DNA of 64,000 nt from Senegalia massiliensis (GCF_009911265.1 NZ_QXXA01000011.1:1-64000); one strand, 5' to 3'. Shown: positions 14,835 through 26,337, counted from the stretch's first letter. Notes: generated by a model from the sequence alone, not told the origin. Numbers and translations: made by a program.

Positions 14835-15862
14835 TATTCTCTCCCCTTCTTGATAGGATTTTCTACATCTGGAGCCATCTCATGTTGTAACCAACATTTC
14901 ACATAATGATCTTCAGAAAGGTAAGTTTTTTCTGGCATTTGCTCCTTACAAATAGGCATTGCATATTTACATCTTGCTGCAAATGGACAACCTTTCGGTG
15001 GAGAGAATAAATCTGGAGGTGTTCCTTCAATAGGAACTAATCTTTCTTTTTCATCTGTATTAACTTTTGGTATTGATCTCATAAGTCCCCAAGTATATGG
15101 ATGTTGCCCATTATAGAATATTTCATCTAATGTACCTGATTCAATAACAAGTCCGGCATACATAACAACTACTCTTTGTGCAATATCAGCTACCACACCA
15201 AGGTCATGAGTTATTAATATTATTGCTGTATCAAAATCTCTCTGTAAATCTTTCATTAAATCAAGTATTTGAGCTTGTATTGTAACATCTAGAGCTGTAG
15301 TAGGTTCATCAGCAATCAAAAGCTTAGGATCGCAAGATAATGCTATAGCTATCATTGCACGTTGTCTCATACCACCACTAAATTCATGTGGATATTGCTC
15401 TACACGCTTTTCTGGATTAGGAATACCAACAACATCTAACATTTCAATGGCTTTTTTCTTTGCTTCAGCTTTTGAAAGTCTTTGATGTTTTATAAGTCCT
15501 TCCATAATTTGTTTACCTACTTTCATAGTAGGATTTAAAGACGTCATAGGATCTTGGAAAATCATACTTATCTCACTACCACGAATAGATTCCATTTGTT
15601 TGTCAGTAAGTTTAGTAAGATCTTTTCCATTAAACATAACCTGACCATCTTTTATTCTACCTGGAGGCATTGGAATAAGTTGCATTGTTGATTGTGCAGT
15701 AACAGATTTACCACAGCCAGATTCACCAACTATAGCCACAGCCTCTCCTTTATTTACATAAAATGATACTCCTCTAACTGCTTGCACTTCTCCTGCATAT
15801 GTGTCAAAGGATACTCTTAAATCTTTAACATCTATTAAAGTCTTACTTTTATCTCTAGCCAT
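14834..15862 (-). CDS. oppD: Oligopeptide ABC transporter ATPase OppD
   Basis: The 342-residue ATPase has Walker A GESGCGKSVTAQ, signature SGGMRQRAMIAIALS, Walker B LLIADEPTTALDVT and a C-terminal cysteine cluster (CPFAARCKYAMPIC... C). The segment VKDLRVSFDTYAGEVQAVRG at the N terminus is typical of OppD. It is downstream of oppC by 11 bases and overlaps oppF. Confidence 0.94.
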   Translation of the reverse strand: MARDKSKTLIDVKDLRVSFDTYAGEVQAVRGVSFYVNKGEAVAIVGESGCGKSVTAQSTMQLIPMPPGRIKDGQVMFNGKDLTKLTDKQMESIRGSEISMIFQDPMTSLNPTMKVGKQIMEGLIKHQRLSKAEAKKKAIEMLDVVGIPNPEKRVEQYPHEFSGGMRQRAMIAIALSCDPKLLIADEPTTALDVTIQAQILDLMKDLQRDFDTAIILITHDLGVVADIAQRVVVMYAGLVIESGTLDEIFYNGQHPYTWGLMRSIPKVNTDEKERLVPIEGTPPDLFSPPKGCPFAARCKYAMPICKEQMPEKTYLSEDHYVKCWLQHEMAPDVENPIKKGRE

Positions 15863-15873
15863 CTATATTCCTC

Positions 15874-16791
15874 CTATTGTCTTAGTCTTGGGTCTAATGC
15901 ATCTCTAAGTCCATCACCGAATATTTGGAATGCGAGCATTATTAAACTTATTACTACTGATGGAAATACTAATTGATATGGCTCTAATAAAAGCATACGT
16001 GTTCCATCTTTTGATAAAGCACCAAGACTTGCATCTGGTACTGGAATTCCAAGGCCTATATAACTTAAGAATGCTTCAGAGAATATTGCTGAAGGTATTG
16101 CAAAAGTTATACTAACAATTATAACACCTATAGTATTTGGAATAAGATGCTTTGAGATTATTCTTCCTGCATCTGCTCCAAGAGTTTTAGCTGCCATTAC
16201 AAATTCCATTTCTTTTATTTGAAGTATTTGTCCACGAACAAGTCTTGCCATTCCACCCCATCCAGCAATAGATAATGCAACTATAATACTTAAAAGTCCT
16301 GGAGGTAATACTGTTGTAAGAAGTATAACCCAAATAAGATAAGGTATTGCAAATATAATTTCTACAAAACGCATCATTATATTATCTACATTTCCGCCTG
16401 TATATCCTGAAATACCACCATATATAACACCGATTGTAAAGTTAAGTAAAGCTGTAACAACACCTATAAATAATGATATTCTAGTTCCTTCCCAAACTCT
16501 TACATATAAATCTCTTCCTAATTCATCTGTACCAAACCAATGTTCACCACTTGGTTTTTCGTTTGTAAGTAATAAATCACCTGTTACTGAATCATATTGA
16601 CTTAACATTGGTGCAAATATTGCAAATAATGCAATTATAATTAAAATACCCATAGAAACAATAGCTAATTTATTTGATTTTAATCTTCTCCATGCATCTG
16701 CCCAGTATGTAAGAGATGGTCTTACAATAGCTTCAGCATCAGAAGCAGTTTTTCCTTCTATAACAAATTTATCTTTACTTAATTCCGCCAT
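15874..16791 (-). CDS. oppC: Oligopeptide ABC transporter permease OppC
   Basis: The 305-residue membrane protein has the OppC N-terminal region (WRRLKSNKLAIVSMGILI, first membrane helix), the FGTDELGRDLYVRVWEGTR segment found in OppC/DppC proteins and the ATPase-contact loop RGQILQIKEMEFVMAAKTLG. About six membrane segments are visible. It forms the channel with OppB. It follows oppB by 15 bases, after AGGAGG. Confidence 0.94.
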   Translation of the reverse strand: MAELSKDKFVIEGKTASDAEAIVRPSLTYWADAWRRLKSNKLAIVSMGILIIIALFAIFAPMLSQYDSVTGDLLLTNEKPSGEHWFGTDELGRDLYVRVWEGTRISLFIGVVTALLNFTIGVIYGGISGYTGGNVDNIMMRFVEIIFAIPYLIWVILLTTVLPPGLLSIIVALSIAGWGGMARLVRGQILQIKEMEFVMAAKTLGADAGRIISKHLIPNTIGVIIVSITFAIPSAIFSEAFLSYIGLGIPVPDASLGALSKDGTRMLLLEPYQLVFPSVVISLIMLAFQIFGDGLRDALDPRLRQ

Positions 16792-16806
16792 AATATACCT
16801 CCTATT

Positions 16807-17730
16807 CTATTCGTCTATTCTTATTCTTGGATCAACAAAACCATATACTATATCTACTACAAACACCATAAAAATAAGTAACATTGCATAGAAAAGCGTA
16901 GTACCTAGTATAAGTGTATAATCATATTGGTTAACTGCATCTACGAAGAATTTACCCATTCCTGGTATAGCAAATATTCTTTCTATAACAAATGAACCTG
17001 TTACTATTGATGCAATAAGTGGTCCAAGAAGTGTAATTATCGGAAGTATAGCATTTCTAATAACATGCTTTATTACTATAGCTGTCTTAGATAATCCCTT
17101 AGCTTTAGCTGTTTTCACATAATCTGAACCCATAATTTCAATCATATTTGTCTTCATCATTCTAGCTTGGTAAGCTATAAGTCTAAGACCTAATGCAAGT
17201 ACTGGTAAAATCATATAAACCGGTCCATTCCAACCTGCTACTGGGAACCACCCAAGCTCCCGTCCAAAAACGTATTGGAATAGCGATGCAAACACAAAGT
17301 TAGGTACCGAAACCCCTACAACCGCGAGTATTATAACGAAGTAATCAAAAAATCCTTTATTATTTAGGGCGGCTATTATACCAAAGGTCAGTCCAAAGAA
17401 GAGTCCAATACCTACTGCCCAAAGTCCTAATGTCATTGACTTAGGAAATGCTTCCATAATTATATCATTTACTGTTCTAGTTTTATACACCATCGATAAA
17501 CCAAAATCACCTTTTACTGCATTTTTAAGAAAATAACCATATTGTACAATTAAAGGTTTGTCCAAACCATATTTTGCTTCTAAGTTTCTACGTATTTCTG
17601 GCTCTAATCTCTTACCTCCACTAGCTAATGGATCTCCTGGCAATTGATGCATCAAGAAAAACGTAATTGTAGCTATAAGCCATATACTAATAATCATGAA
17701 AAATATACGTTTAATTATATACCTTCCCAT
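16807..17730 (-). CDS. oppB: Oligopeptide ABC transporter permease OppB
   Basis: First gene of the oppBCDF transcript. The 307-residue permease has the N-terminal MGRYIIKRIFFMIISIWLIA helix, the conserved HQLPGDP periplasmic-side segment and the EAA loop YVKTAKAKGLSKTAIVIKHVIRNA. It starts after GGAGGTG. Upstream are a plausible SigA promoter, a CodY-like box at 14 of 15 positions and an orphan Shine-Dalgarno motif, suggesting nutrient-regulated expression. The usual first gene, oppA, is instead downstream and in two copies. Confidence 0.94.
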   Translation of the reverse strand: MGRYIIKRIFFMIISIWLIATITFFLMHQLPGDPLASGGKRLEPEIRRNLEAKYGLDKPLIVQYGYFLKNAVKGDFGLSMVYKTRTVNDIIMEAFPKSMTLGLWAVGIGLFFGLTFGIIAALNNKGFFDYFVIILAVVGVSVPNFVFASLFQYVFGRELGWFPVAGWNGPVYMILPVLALGLRLIAYQARMMKTNMIEIMGSDYVKTAKAKGLSKTAIVIKHVIRNAILPIITLLGPLIASIVTGSFVIERIFAIPGMGKFFVDAVNQYDYTLILGTTLFYAMLLIFMVFVVDIVYGFVDPRIRIDE

Positions 17731-17796
17731 TTAACACACCTCCATAAGTTTTATAAAATAAATAATTTCTGAATTGCCGATTTATAACTTGTCTAT

Positions 17797-17805
17797 TCAC
17801 CCCCT
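17797..17805 (-). promoter_or_regulatory. Orphan Shine-Dalgarno motif in the oppB leader
   Basis: AGGGGGTGA on the minus strand, 67 bases upstream of the oppB ATG and about 17 bases downstream of the proposed -10 element, so near the RNA 5' end. No convincing reading frame uses it. Confidence 0.4.
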
Positions 17806-17821
17806 AAAAAAACAAACTATA

Positions 17822-17851
17822 AGTATAAATATAATAAAACAAAAATTACAA
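17822..17851 (-). promoter_or_regulatory. Putative oppB promoter
   Basis: TTGTAA (17851-17846), an 18-base spacer and TATACT (17827-17822) on the minus strand. Confidence 0.6.
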
Positions 17852-17859
17852 ATGATTAT

Positions 17860-17874
17860 AATTTTCAGAAAAAT
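17860..17874. promoter_or_regulatory. CodY-like box upstream of oppB
   Basis: AATTTTCAGAAAAAT matches the CodY consensus AATTTTCWGAAAATT at 14 of 15 positions and sits 8 bases upstream of the -35 element. CodY represses opp operons in several Firmicutes when GTP and branched-chain amino acids are plentiful. Confidence 0.65.
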
Positions 17875-18155
17875 GCCTTTTAAAAAAATAAACTTTTATA
17901 ATTTAATTTTCAAAAAAGGGTTTTAATCTTGAAAAGAAACTCTATCCCATTAGTGATTAGAAGAATAGTAATGATAAGTTATATATATAATATAATTTTT
18001 TAAACATTTATGCAATTACATAATTTTTAATATTTTATTACGTTTTATTAATATAATGAGTAATGCTATAAAACTTATTTATGTATTATAATACATTTTA
18101 TTGAATATTTCAAAATAATATTCTCAAAACAATATTAATATTTTTTAAAATTAAA

Positions 18156-18175
18156 GCCTCTAAATACTTAGAGGC
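18156..18175 (-). terminator. Terminator after gatB
   Basis: GCCTCTAA/TTAGAGGC stem with a 4-base loop, followed by TTTAATTTT on the minus strand. It ends the pcrA-ligA-gatCAB unit. Confidence 0.75.
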
Positions 18176-18182
18176 CCTAATT

Positions 18183-19610
18183 TTAGCTATTTAATTTTTT
18201 ACTTATTAATTTGTTTACAATTCCAGGATTAGCCTTACCACGTGTCTTTTTCATAACTTGACCAACTAAAAATCCAAGTGCTCTATCTTTACCATTTTTA
18301 TAATCTTCTATTGACTCCGGATTTTCATCCAATGTTTCATCCACAATTTTTTCTATTTCACCTTCGTCATTAATTTGGATAAGCCCTTTTTCTTTTACTA
18401 TTTTATTTGGATCTTTACCTTCTTCAAACATTTCTCTTAAAACTTTTTTACCAATCTTATTGCTTATCTTGCCACTATCTATAATTTTTATAAGATCCGC
18501 AAATTCTTTTGATGAAAATCTCATATCTTCAACTTCCATATCTTCATCTTTTAATCTTCTTAAAATATCACCCATTATAAGATTACTTGCAGTTTTGAAA
18601 TCTACTGAATGAGATACGGTATCTTCATAAAATAAAGCTAAATTTTTTGAAGCTGTAAGAACTTCTGCATCATATTCTGGTAAATCATATTGTTTAATAA
18701 ATCTATTCATCTTATCCTCAGGTAATTCTGGTAAACTTTTTCTTATATTCTCTATCCATTCATTACTTATTTCCATATCAACTATATCAGGCTCAGGGAA
18801 ATATCTATAATCACTTGCATCTTCTTTTGTTCTCATAGATATAGTTTCACCTTTTAAATCGTCATAACGTCTAGTTTCACGGACAGTATCTTCACCTTTT
18901 TCCAATAATTCAATATGTCTTTTTTGCTCAAATTCCATTGCTTTTACTGCTGATTTAAATGAATTCAAGTTCTTTATTTCTGTTATAGTACTTTTTTTAC
19001 CAGTTTCTTCATCAACAATATTGATATTTACATCACATCTCAAAGATCCTTCTTCCATTTTACAATCAGAAACCTCAATATATTGTAATACAGATTTCAA
19101 CTTTTCTAGAAACTGTTTTGCTTCTTCTGGAGAGTTCATATCCGGTTCTGAAACTATCTCTATTAATGGAACACCTGCTCTATTATAATCTAATAATGTA
19201 CCACCATCTTTTGAATGAATAGATTTCCCAGTATCCTCTTCTATATGAATTCTAGTAAGATTTATTTTCTTTTTTCCGTTTTCAGTATCTACTTCAATAT
19301 ATCCACCTTCACAAAGAGGCTTATCATATTGAGATATTTGATATCCCTTTACTAAATCAGGATAATAATAATTTTTTCTATCCATTTTTGTATGATTTGC
19401 TATATTTGAATTAAAAGCAAGACCTGCTTTTATTCCATACTCAACTACCTTTTCATTTAATACAGGAAGTGAACCTGGAAGCCCTAGACATATTGGACAA
19501 CAGTGTGTATTAGGATCTCCTCCATATTCTGTAGTACATGAACAAAATATCTTAGAATTTGTTGAGAGTTCTGAATGTATTTCAAGTCCTATTATAGTTT
19601 TATATGACAT
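18183..19610 (-). CDS. gatB: Asp-tRNA(Asn)/Glu-tRNA(Gln) amidotransferase subunit B
   Basis: GatB binds the mischarged tRNA and carries the kinase and transamidase site of GatCAB. The 475-residue protein opens with IIGLEIHSELSTNSKIFCSC and has the zinc-site cysteines in FCSCTTEYGGDPNTHCCPIC, DYNRAGVPLIEIVSEPD and the C-terminal YqeY-like tail ending GKANPGIVNKLI. Its ATG overlaps the gatA stop (TAATG). Length is normal. Confidence 0.95.
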   Translation of the reverse strand: MSYKTIIGLEIHSELSTNSKIFCSCTTEYGGDPNTHCCPICLGLPGSLPVLNEKVVEYGIKAGLAFNSNIANHTKMDRKNYYYPDLVKGYQISQYDKPLCEGGYIEVDTENGKKKINLTRIHIEEDTGKSIHSKDGGTLLDYNRAGVPLIEIVSEPDMNSPEEAKQFLEKLKSVLQYIEVSDCKMEEGSLRCDVNINIVDEETGKKSTITEIKNLNSFKSAVKAMEFEQKRHIELLEKGEDTVRETRRYDDLKGETISMRTKEDASDYRYFPEPDIVDMEISNEWIENIRKSLPELPEDKMNRFIKQYDLPEYDAEVLTASKNLALFYEDTVSHSVDFKTASNLIMGDILRRLKDEDMEVEDMRFSSKEFADLIKIIDSGKISNKIGKKVLREMFEEGKDPNKIVKEKGLIQINDEGEIEKIVDETLDENPESIEDYKNGKDRALGFLVGQVMKKTRGKANPGIVNKLISKKLNS

Positions 19611-21073
19611 TATTTCACACCTCCCAAATCTGGAGTTTGTTTAAAATTTATTTCCTTTTCGAAATTATATGCTACATTTAATATTTTAGCTTCATCGAAA
19701 TTCTTACCTATTATTTGAAGTCCTATAGGCATATTATCTGATAATCCACAAGGAATTGATATTGCTGGTACTCCTGCTATATTAACTCCTACAGTTAATT
19801 TATCTGACTGATACATAGCAATAGGATCATCATTCTTCTCACCTATTTTAAATGCAGTAGAAAGTGTAGTAGGAGATATTAATATATCATATTTTTCAAA
19901 TGCCTTATCAAAATCATTTTTTATTAGAGTTCTAACTTCTTGAGCTTTTTTATAATATGCATCATAATAACCAGAACTTAAACAATAAGTTCCCATCATA
20001 ATTCTTCTTTTAACTTCTTCTCCAAAACCTTCAGATCTAGTTTTTACAAATAACTCTTCAGTATTATTATAATTGCTAGATCTATTTCCATATCTTATTC
20101 CATCGAAACGAGCTAAATTTGAACTTGCTTCAGAAGGAGCTAATATATAGTATGTTTCAAGCCCATATCCTGAATGAGGAAGACTCATCATTTCAACTTC
20201 TGCACCTAAGTTTTCAAATGTTTTTATAGATTGTTCCATTTGACTTTTAACGTTACCTTCTAATCCTTCTAGATATTCTTTAGGTACTCCAATTTTAAGT
20301 CCTTTTATATCATTTTTTAATCCATCTAAATAATTTTCTTTTTCTCTTTTAACTGAAGTAGAATCCATTTTGTCATATCCTGCAATAACATTCATAACTA
20401 TAGCAGCATCTTCTACATTTCTTGTAAATGGTCCTATTTGATCAAAAGAAGATGCAAATGCAATTAAACCATATCTAGATACAAGTCCATATGTTGGTTT
20501 AAGACCTACAAGCCCACAAAAAGAAGCAGGTTGACGTACTGAACCTCCTGTTTCAGATCCTAATGAAAAAGGTGCCATTTGAGAAGCTACTGCTGCTGCA
20601 GAACCTCCACTAGAACCTCCTGGAACACGAGAAATATCCCAAGGATTTTTTGTGATTTGAAATGCTGAAGTTTCAGTAGATGATCCCATAGCAAATTCAT
20701 CCAAATTAGTTTTACCTATTATTATGGCATCTGCATTTTTTAAATTCTCTATAACTGTAGCATCAAATGGTGGAATATAATCTTTAATTATATTAGAAGC
20801 ACATGTAGTTTTTAATCCTTTTGTAGAAATGTTATCTTTTATTGCTACAGGGATTCCTGCTAAATATCCTAATTGTTCACCATTTTTTCTTTTTTCATCA
20901 ATTTCTTTTGCTTTTTTAAGCGCTTCTTCTTTATTTAATGTTAAAAAAGCTTCTATACTATTATCATATTTTTCTATTCTTTTGAAATATTCTTCTATTA
21001 AATCTACAGACGTTACTTCTCCAGATTCTAATTTATCTTTTAATCTTGTGATACTAAGTTCATTATAATCCAT
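19610..21073 (-). CDS. gatA: Asp-tRNA(Asn)/Glu-tRNA(Gln) amidotransferase subunit A
   Basis: GatA is the amidase-signature subunit that frees ammonia from glutamine. The 487-residue protein shows the catalytic Lys in PVAIKDNIS and the serine pair in [15 protein letters not shown], followed by [18 protein letters not shown] with the nucleophilic serine. It lies 12 bases after gatC, whose RBS spacing suggests co-translation, and overlaps gatB. Confidence 0.96.
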   Translation of the reverse strand: MDYNELSITRLKDKLESGEVTSVDLIEEYFKRIEKYDNSIEAFLTLNKEEALKKAKEIDEKRKNGEQLGYLAGIPVAIKDNISTKGLKTTCASNIIKDYIPPFDATVIENLKNADAIIIGKTNLDEFAMGSSTETSAFQITKNPWDISRVPGGSSGGSAAAVASQMAPFSLGSETGGSVRQPASFCGLVGLKPTYGLVSRYGLIAFASSFDQIGPFTRNVEDAAIVMNVIAGYDKMDSTSVKREKENYLDGLKNDIKGLKIGVPKEYLEGLEGNVKSQMEQSIKTFENLGAEVEMMSLPHSGYGLETYYILAPSEASSNLARFDGIRYGNRSSNYNNTEELFVKTRSEGFGEEVKRRIMMGTYCLSSGYYDAYYKKAQEVRTLIKNDFDKAFEKYDILISPTTLSTAFKIGEKNDDPIAMYQSDKLTVGVNIAGVPAISIPCGLSDNMPIGLQIIGKNFDEAKILNVAYNFEKEINFKQTPDLGGVK

Positions 21074-21085
21074 TTTCTCACCTCT

Positions 21086-21376
21086 TTAGTCTATTACTTT
21101 TTTTACCTTTATATAACCATTCTCACTTTCAGGTGCATTTTTCATTATTTTATCTCTTTCAAGTGATTCTTTGACCACATCATCTCTCATAACATTTTTA
21201 ATATCAGAATGAGGATGGTATGTAGGTTTTACACCTGTAGTATCTACTGACTTAAGTTTTTCTACATAATTTATTACAGAATCAAATTTTGAAGTGAAAT
21301 CTTCAATATTTTCATCTTTAAATTCAAGTCTAGAAAGCTTTGCAACATGCTTTATTTGATCTTTAGTGATACTCAT
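21086..21376 (-). CDS. gatC: Asp-tRNA(Asn)/Glu-tRNA(Gln) amidotransferase subunit C
   Basis: The 96-residue GatC wraps around GatA and stabilises the A-B interface. The conserved N-terminal ITKDQIKHVAKLSRLEFKDE, the central VNYVEKL-like INYVEKLKSVDTTGVKPTYH and LRDD-like MRDDVVKES are present. It lies 64 bases downstream of ligA. Confidence 0.94.
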   Translation of the reverse strand: MSITKDQIKHVAKLSRLEFKDENIEDFTSKFDSVINYVEKLKSVDTTGVKPTYHPHSDIKNVMRDDVVKESLERDKIMKNAPESENGYIKVKKVID

Positions 21377-21440
21377 TTACATTTCTCCTTCCATATAGAT
21401 TGTTGATAATATAATATAATAACTAAACTTAATTGTAAAC

Positions 21441-23444
<2,004 letters not shown>

Positions 23445-23448
23445 TTAC

Positions 23449-26256
23449 CTACACTTTTTCTATTGGTGCAAGAGATATTAATAATTTCTTTATTCCTTTT
23501 TCATTAAATGCAATAGTAGCTTCTTTTTTATCTCCACTGCCTTTCATACCTACTACTGTTCCTAATCCTAAAGTTTTATGCTTTACTTTGTCACCTATAT
23601 TTATATTAGGATCATTTTTTCTTTTTATGCCTGTATTTTCATGAGTATAACCAGTAAAATATTTATTAGTTTTTTGTTGTGATATTTTAGCCTTCCTTTT
23701 TGCTTTATCATTTATATTGTCAATTAAACTATCTGGAATCTCATCAATAAATCTTGAAATTGAATTGTAATTTGTCTTACCATAAATAGTTCTAAGTGTT
23801 GTATATGTTATAAATAAATGTTCTTTTGCACGAGTAATACCAACATAGCAAAGTCTTCTTTCCTCTTCTAAGTCATCTTCACTTACCATAGCTCTTGATA
23901 TAGGGAATATGCCTTCTTCCATTCCTGTTAAAAATACTATATCATATTCAAGACCTTTTGCACTGTGAAGTGTCATAAGTGTTACAAAGTCATCATCTTC
24001 ATCTAGTCTATCTATATCTGATAAAAGTGAAATATTAGCTAAAAATTCTTCTAAAGTATTTTCTTCACTTGTATTTTCAAAATCAATTGCAACAGATATA
24101 AACTCTTCTATATTCTCTATTCTACTCTGTGCTTCAAGTGTATCTTCTTTTTGAAGTTCTTTTATATATCCTGTTGATTCAATTACATTCTCTATTAAAT
24201 CTTTTACAGATAATATTTCCTTCATTGCTATGAATTTATTTATAATTGATACAAAATCTTTTACTTTTGATTTTGCTCTATGGGATAGACTTGCCATTTC
24301 ATCTATATCAAGTATTACACTATATATGCTTTCGCCTTTTTCAATACTTAATTGTTCTATTTTTTCTACAGTTCTTTTACCTATTCCTCTTTTTGGAACA
24401 TTTATTATTCTCTTTAAAGAAATATTATCTACTGGATTTTGAATAAGTCTTAAAAATGCTATAATATCTTTTATTTCTTTTCTATCATAGAACTTAAGAC
24501 CTCCTACAATTTTATAAGGAATGTTTGATTTAACCAGGGATTCTTCAAGTACACGTGATTGTGCATTAGTTCTATAAAGAATTGCAAAATCAGAATAATT
24601 TTTATGGTCTGTATTTTTTATTTCTTTTATTTTACTTGCTATAAATTTAGCTTCATCATGCTCATTATCACCATTATATAAGCCTATGTTTGTACCTTCA
24701 TTTTGTGAAGTCCAAAGATTTTTGCCTTTTCTCCCCATATTATTATCTATTACTTTGTTTGCAGCATCTAATATATTTTTAGTTGAACGATAATTTTGTT
24801 CAAGTTTTATAGTTTTTGCATTTGGATAATCTTCTTCAAAGTCAAGAATATTGCGTATGTCAGCGCCTCTCCATCCGTAAATTGAATTATGAACTACTAT
24901 ATCATTAGATATATACTGTCTTAAATTAGGTACAGATATATCATAAACATATCCTTCATAATCTAATACATTAACTTCTTCTACAATGTCATCTACTATT
25001 CCACCATCTTCATATATAGGTATAGACATACTAGGTCTTATATGAGATGCTGGCATATAATTAAAAGTAGTATCCTTTGTAAGTCTTGCTCTTTTCATTA
25101 TTTCAATATCATCTTCTAATGATATTATTTTCTTGGAATAAGTGAGGGCTTCGTCGTATTCTTCTATATAAGTAGGTTTATTATTAAACTGAACTACATG
25201 ATTATAATATCCTTCATTATTATTTTCCTTACTCCCAAAGAAATCAATATATATTTTTTTATTTGGATTTTCTTCTATATTCAATTTTCCAAACATCATA
25301 TGATTAGGTGTTGTTTTTATCATTTTACCTTTTTTAGTTTTAATTTCTATAATAGGTCCTTTATAATAATTTTCTTTCTTTTTATCAAATTTTCCTTGAA
25401 GTACTTTTCCCCATCCACCAGCAGATATTATAGTGCTTTGATCTTCTAAGGAGTTCATTTCACTATAACCGTCACTAGTTTTTATTTGCATATCTGGAAG
25501 AACACACTGGTCATCATCCCCTACCACACATACATTTTTATGAGCATTTCCAAGTAATTTCACTAATTCATATTGAGCACGATTAGTATCTTGATACTCA
25601 TCTACTAAGATATATTTAAATTTCTTTTGATAAAACTTAAGTATATCAGGATTATTTCTAAATAATTCTATAGTCTTTCCAATTAAATCATCAAAATCAA
25701 GAGCATTATTTTTTTGCAACTTTTCTTGGTAAAGTCTATATATTTCTCCTTTTTGTCTTTCCCTAAAATCACTATAATTATCATTTATGTAGGTGTCTGG
25801 ATCTATTAATTTATCCTTTAAACTACTTATAAAATGAATCATTTTTTTAGGCTCATACATTTTCTCATTTACATTTAATTCTTTTATAGTATCTTTTATA
25901 ACTGTATTTTGATCTGACCCATCAAATATAACAAAATTTCTATTATAGTCAATTTTATCAATATCACGTCTAAGCATCCTTACACACATTGAGTGAAATG
26001 TTCCAACCCACATATCTTCCACTCTTATATCTACCAATCTTTGTATTCTTTCTTTCATCTCTTTTGCAGCTTTATTAGTAAATGTAATTGCAAGAATATT
26101 ATCTGGAAATATATCCTTTTGTTCTAATATATATGCTATTCTATGTGTCAAAACTCTAGTTTTCCCACTTCCAGCTCCAGCTAAAACTAAAAGTGGACCT
26201 TCAGTAGTCTTTACAGCTTCTCTTTGTTCATCATTAAGTCCATCTAAAAAACTCAT
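23449..26256 (-). CDS. pcrA: ATP-dependent DNA helicase PcrA, interrupted by an intein
   Basis: The frame encodes 935 residues; without the 207-residue intein the helicase is 728 residues, normal for PcrA/UvrD. Superfamily 1A motifs: QREAVKTTEGPLLVLAGAGS with Walker A GSGKT (29-33), VGTFHS (Ia), ILVDEYQDTN (motif II), VVGDDDQ then SIYGWRGA (motif III, split after Gln250), LEQNYRS (IV), VTLMTLHSAKGLEYDIVFL (V) and VGITRAKEHL (VI). A C-terminal Tudor-like tail (IGDKVKHKTLGLGTVVGM) is the RNA polymerase-contacting module of PcrA. PcrA works in repair and clearing of replication forks. Excision of the intein is needed to rebuild motif III. Confidence 0.95.
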   Translation of the reverse strand: MSFLDGLNDEQREAVKTTEGPLLVLAGAGSGKTRVLTHRIAYILEQKDIFPDNILAITFTNKAAKEMKERIQRLVDIRVEDMWVGTFHSMCVRMLRRDIDKIDYNRNFVIFDGSDQNTVIKDTIKELNVNEKMYEPKKMIHFISSLKDKLIDPDTYINDNYSDFRERQKGEIYRLYQEKLQKNNALDFDDLIGKTIELFRNNPDILKFYQKKFKYILVDEYQDTNRAQYELVKLLGNAHKNVCVVGDDDQCVLPDMQIKTSDGYSEMNSLEDQSTIISAGGWGKVLQGKFDKKKENYYKGPIIEIKTKKGKMIKTTPNHMMFGKLNIEENPNKKIYIDFFGSKENNNEGYYNHVVQFNNKPTYIEEYDEALTYSKKIISLEDDIEIMKRARLTKDTTFNYMPASHIRPSMSIPIYEDGGIVDDIVEEVNVLDYEGYVYDISVPNLRQYISNDIVVHNSIYGWRGADIRNILDFEEDYPNAKTIKLEQNYRSTKNILDAANKVIDNNMGRKGKNLWTSQNEGTNIGLYNGDNEHDEAKFIASKIKEIKNTDHKNYSDFAILYRTNAQSRVLEESLVKSNIPYKIVGGLKFYDRKEIKDIIAFLRLIQNPVDNISLKRIINVPKRGIGKRTVEKIEQLSIEKGESIYSVILDIDEMASLSHRAKSKVKDFVSIINKFIAMKEILSVKDLIENVIESTGYIKELQKEDTLEAQSRIENIEEFISVAIDFENTSEENTLEEFLANISLLSDIDRLDEDDDFVTLMTLHSAKGLEYDIVFLTGMEEGIFPISRAMVSEDDLEEERRLCYVGITRAKEHLFITYTTLRTIYGKTNYNSISRFIDEIPDSLIDNINDKAKRKAKISQQKTNKYFTGYTHENTGIKRKNDPNINIGDKVKHKTLGLGTVVGMKGSGDKKEATIAFNEKGIKKLLISLAPIEKV
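24886..25506 (-). other. Mini-intein inserted in PcrA motif III
   Basis: Residues 251-457 of the PcrA frame (207 residues) interrupt GDDDQ/SIYGWRG. The first residue is Cys251 (CVLPDMQIKTSDGY, block A). Block B is GKMIKTTPNHMMF with the Thr-x-x-His pair. Block F is VNVLDYEGYVYDISV and the C-terminal block G is NDIVVHN, followed by Ser as +1 extein residue. These are the residues for class 1 protein splicing: Cys1, block B His, penultimate His, terminal Asn and Ser+1. I see no LAGLIDADG or HNH endonuclease motif in the roughly 70-residue middle, so it is a mini-intein. Splicing is inferred. Confidence 0.92.
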
Positions 26257-26337
26257 TTATCACGTACTCCTCTCTAAAACCAAAATCAACTCTAAACTCT
26301 ATTATATACGAAAATAAGTTCTATTTGAAGGCATAGA

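Larger units (their letters stand above)
17731..18182. other. Control region upstream of oppB
   Basis: About 450 AT-rich bases without a gene. It holds the orphan Shine-Dalgarno motif (17797-17805), the oppB promoter (17822-17851), the CodY-like box (17860-17874) and the gatB terminator (18156-18175). I see nothing else between 17875 and 18155. Confidence 0.65.

Noticed and set aside
17714-17800. 29-codon GTG leader frame overlapping the oppB start
   Set aside because: Its GTG is part of the Shine-Dalgarno-like motif itself, so it has no properly spaced site.
25198-25449. Plus-strand frame opposite the intein
   Set aside because: No ribosome binding site and no recognisable domain; considered as an antisense homing endonuclease but it lacks any endonuclease motif.
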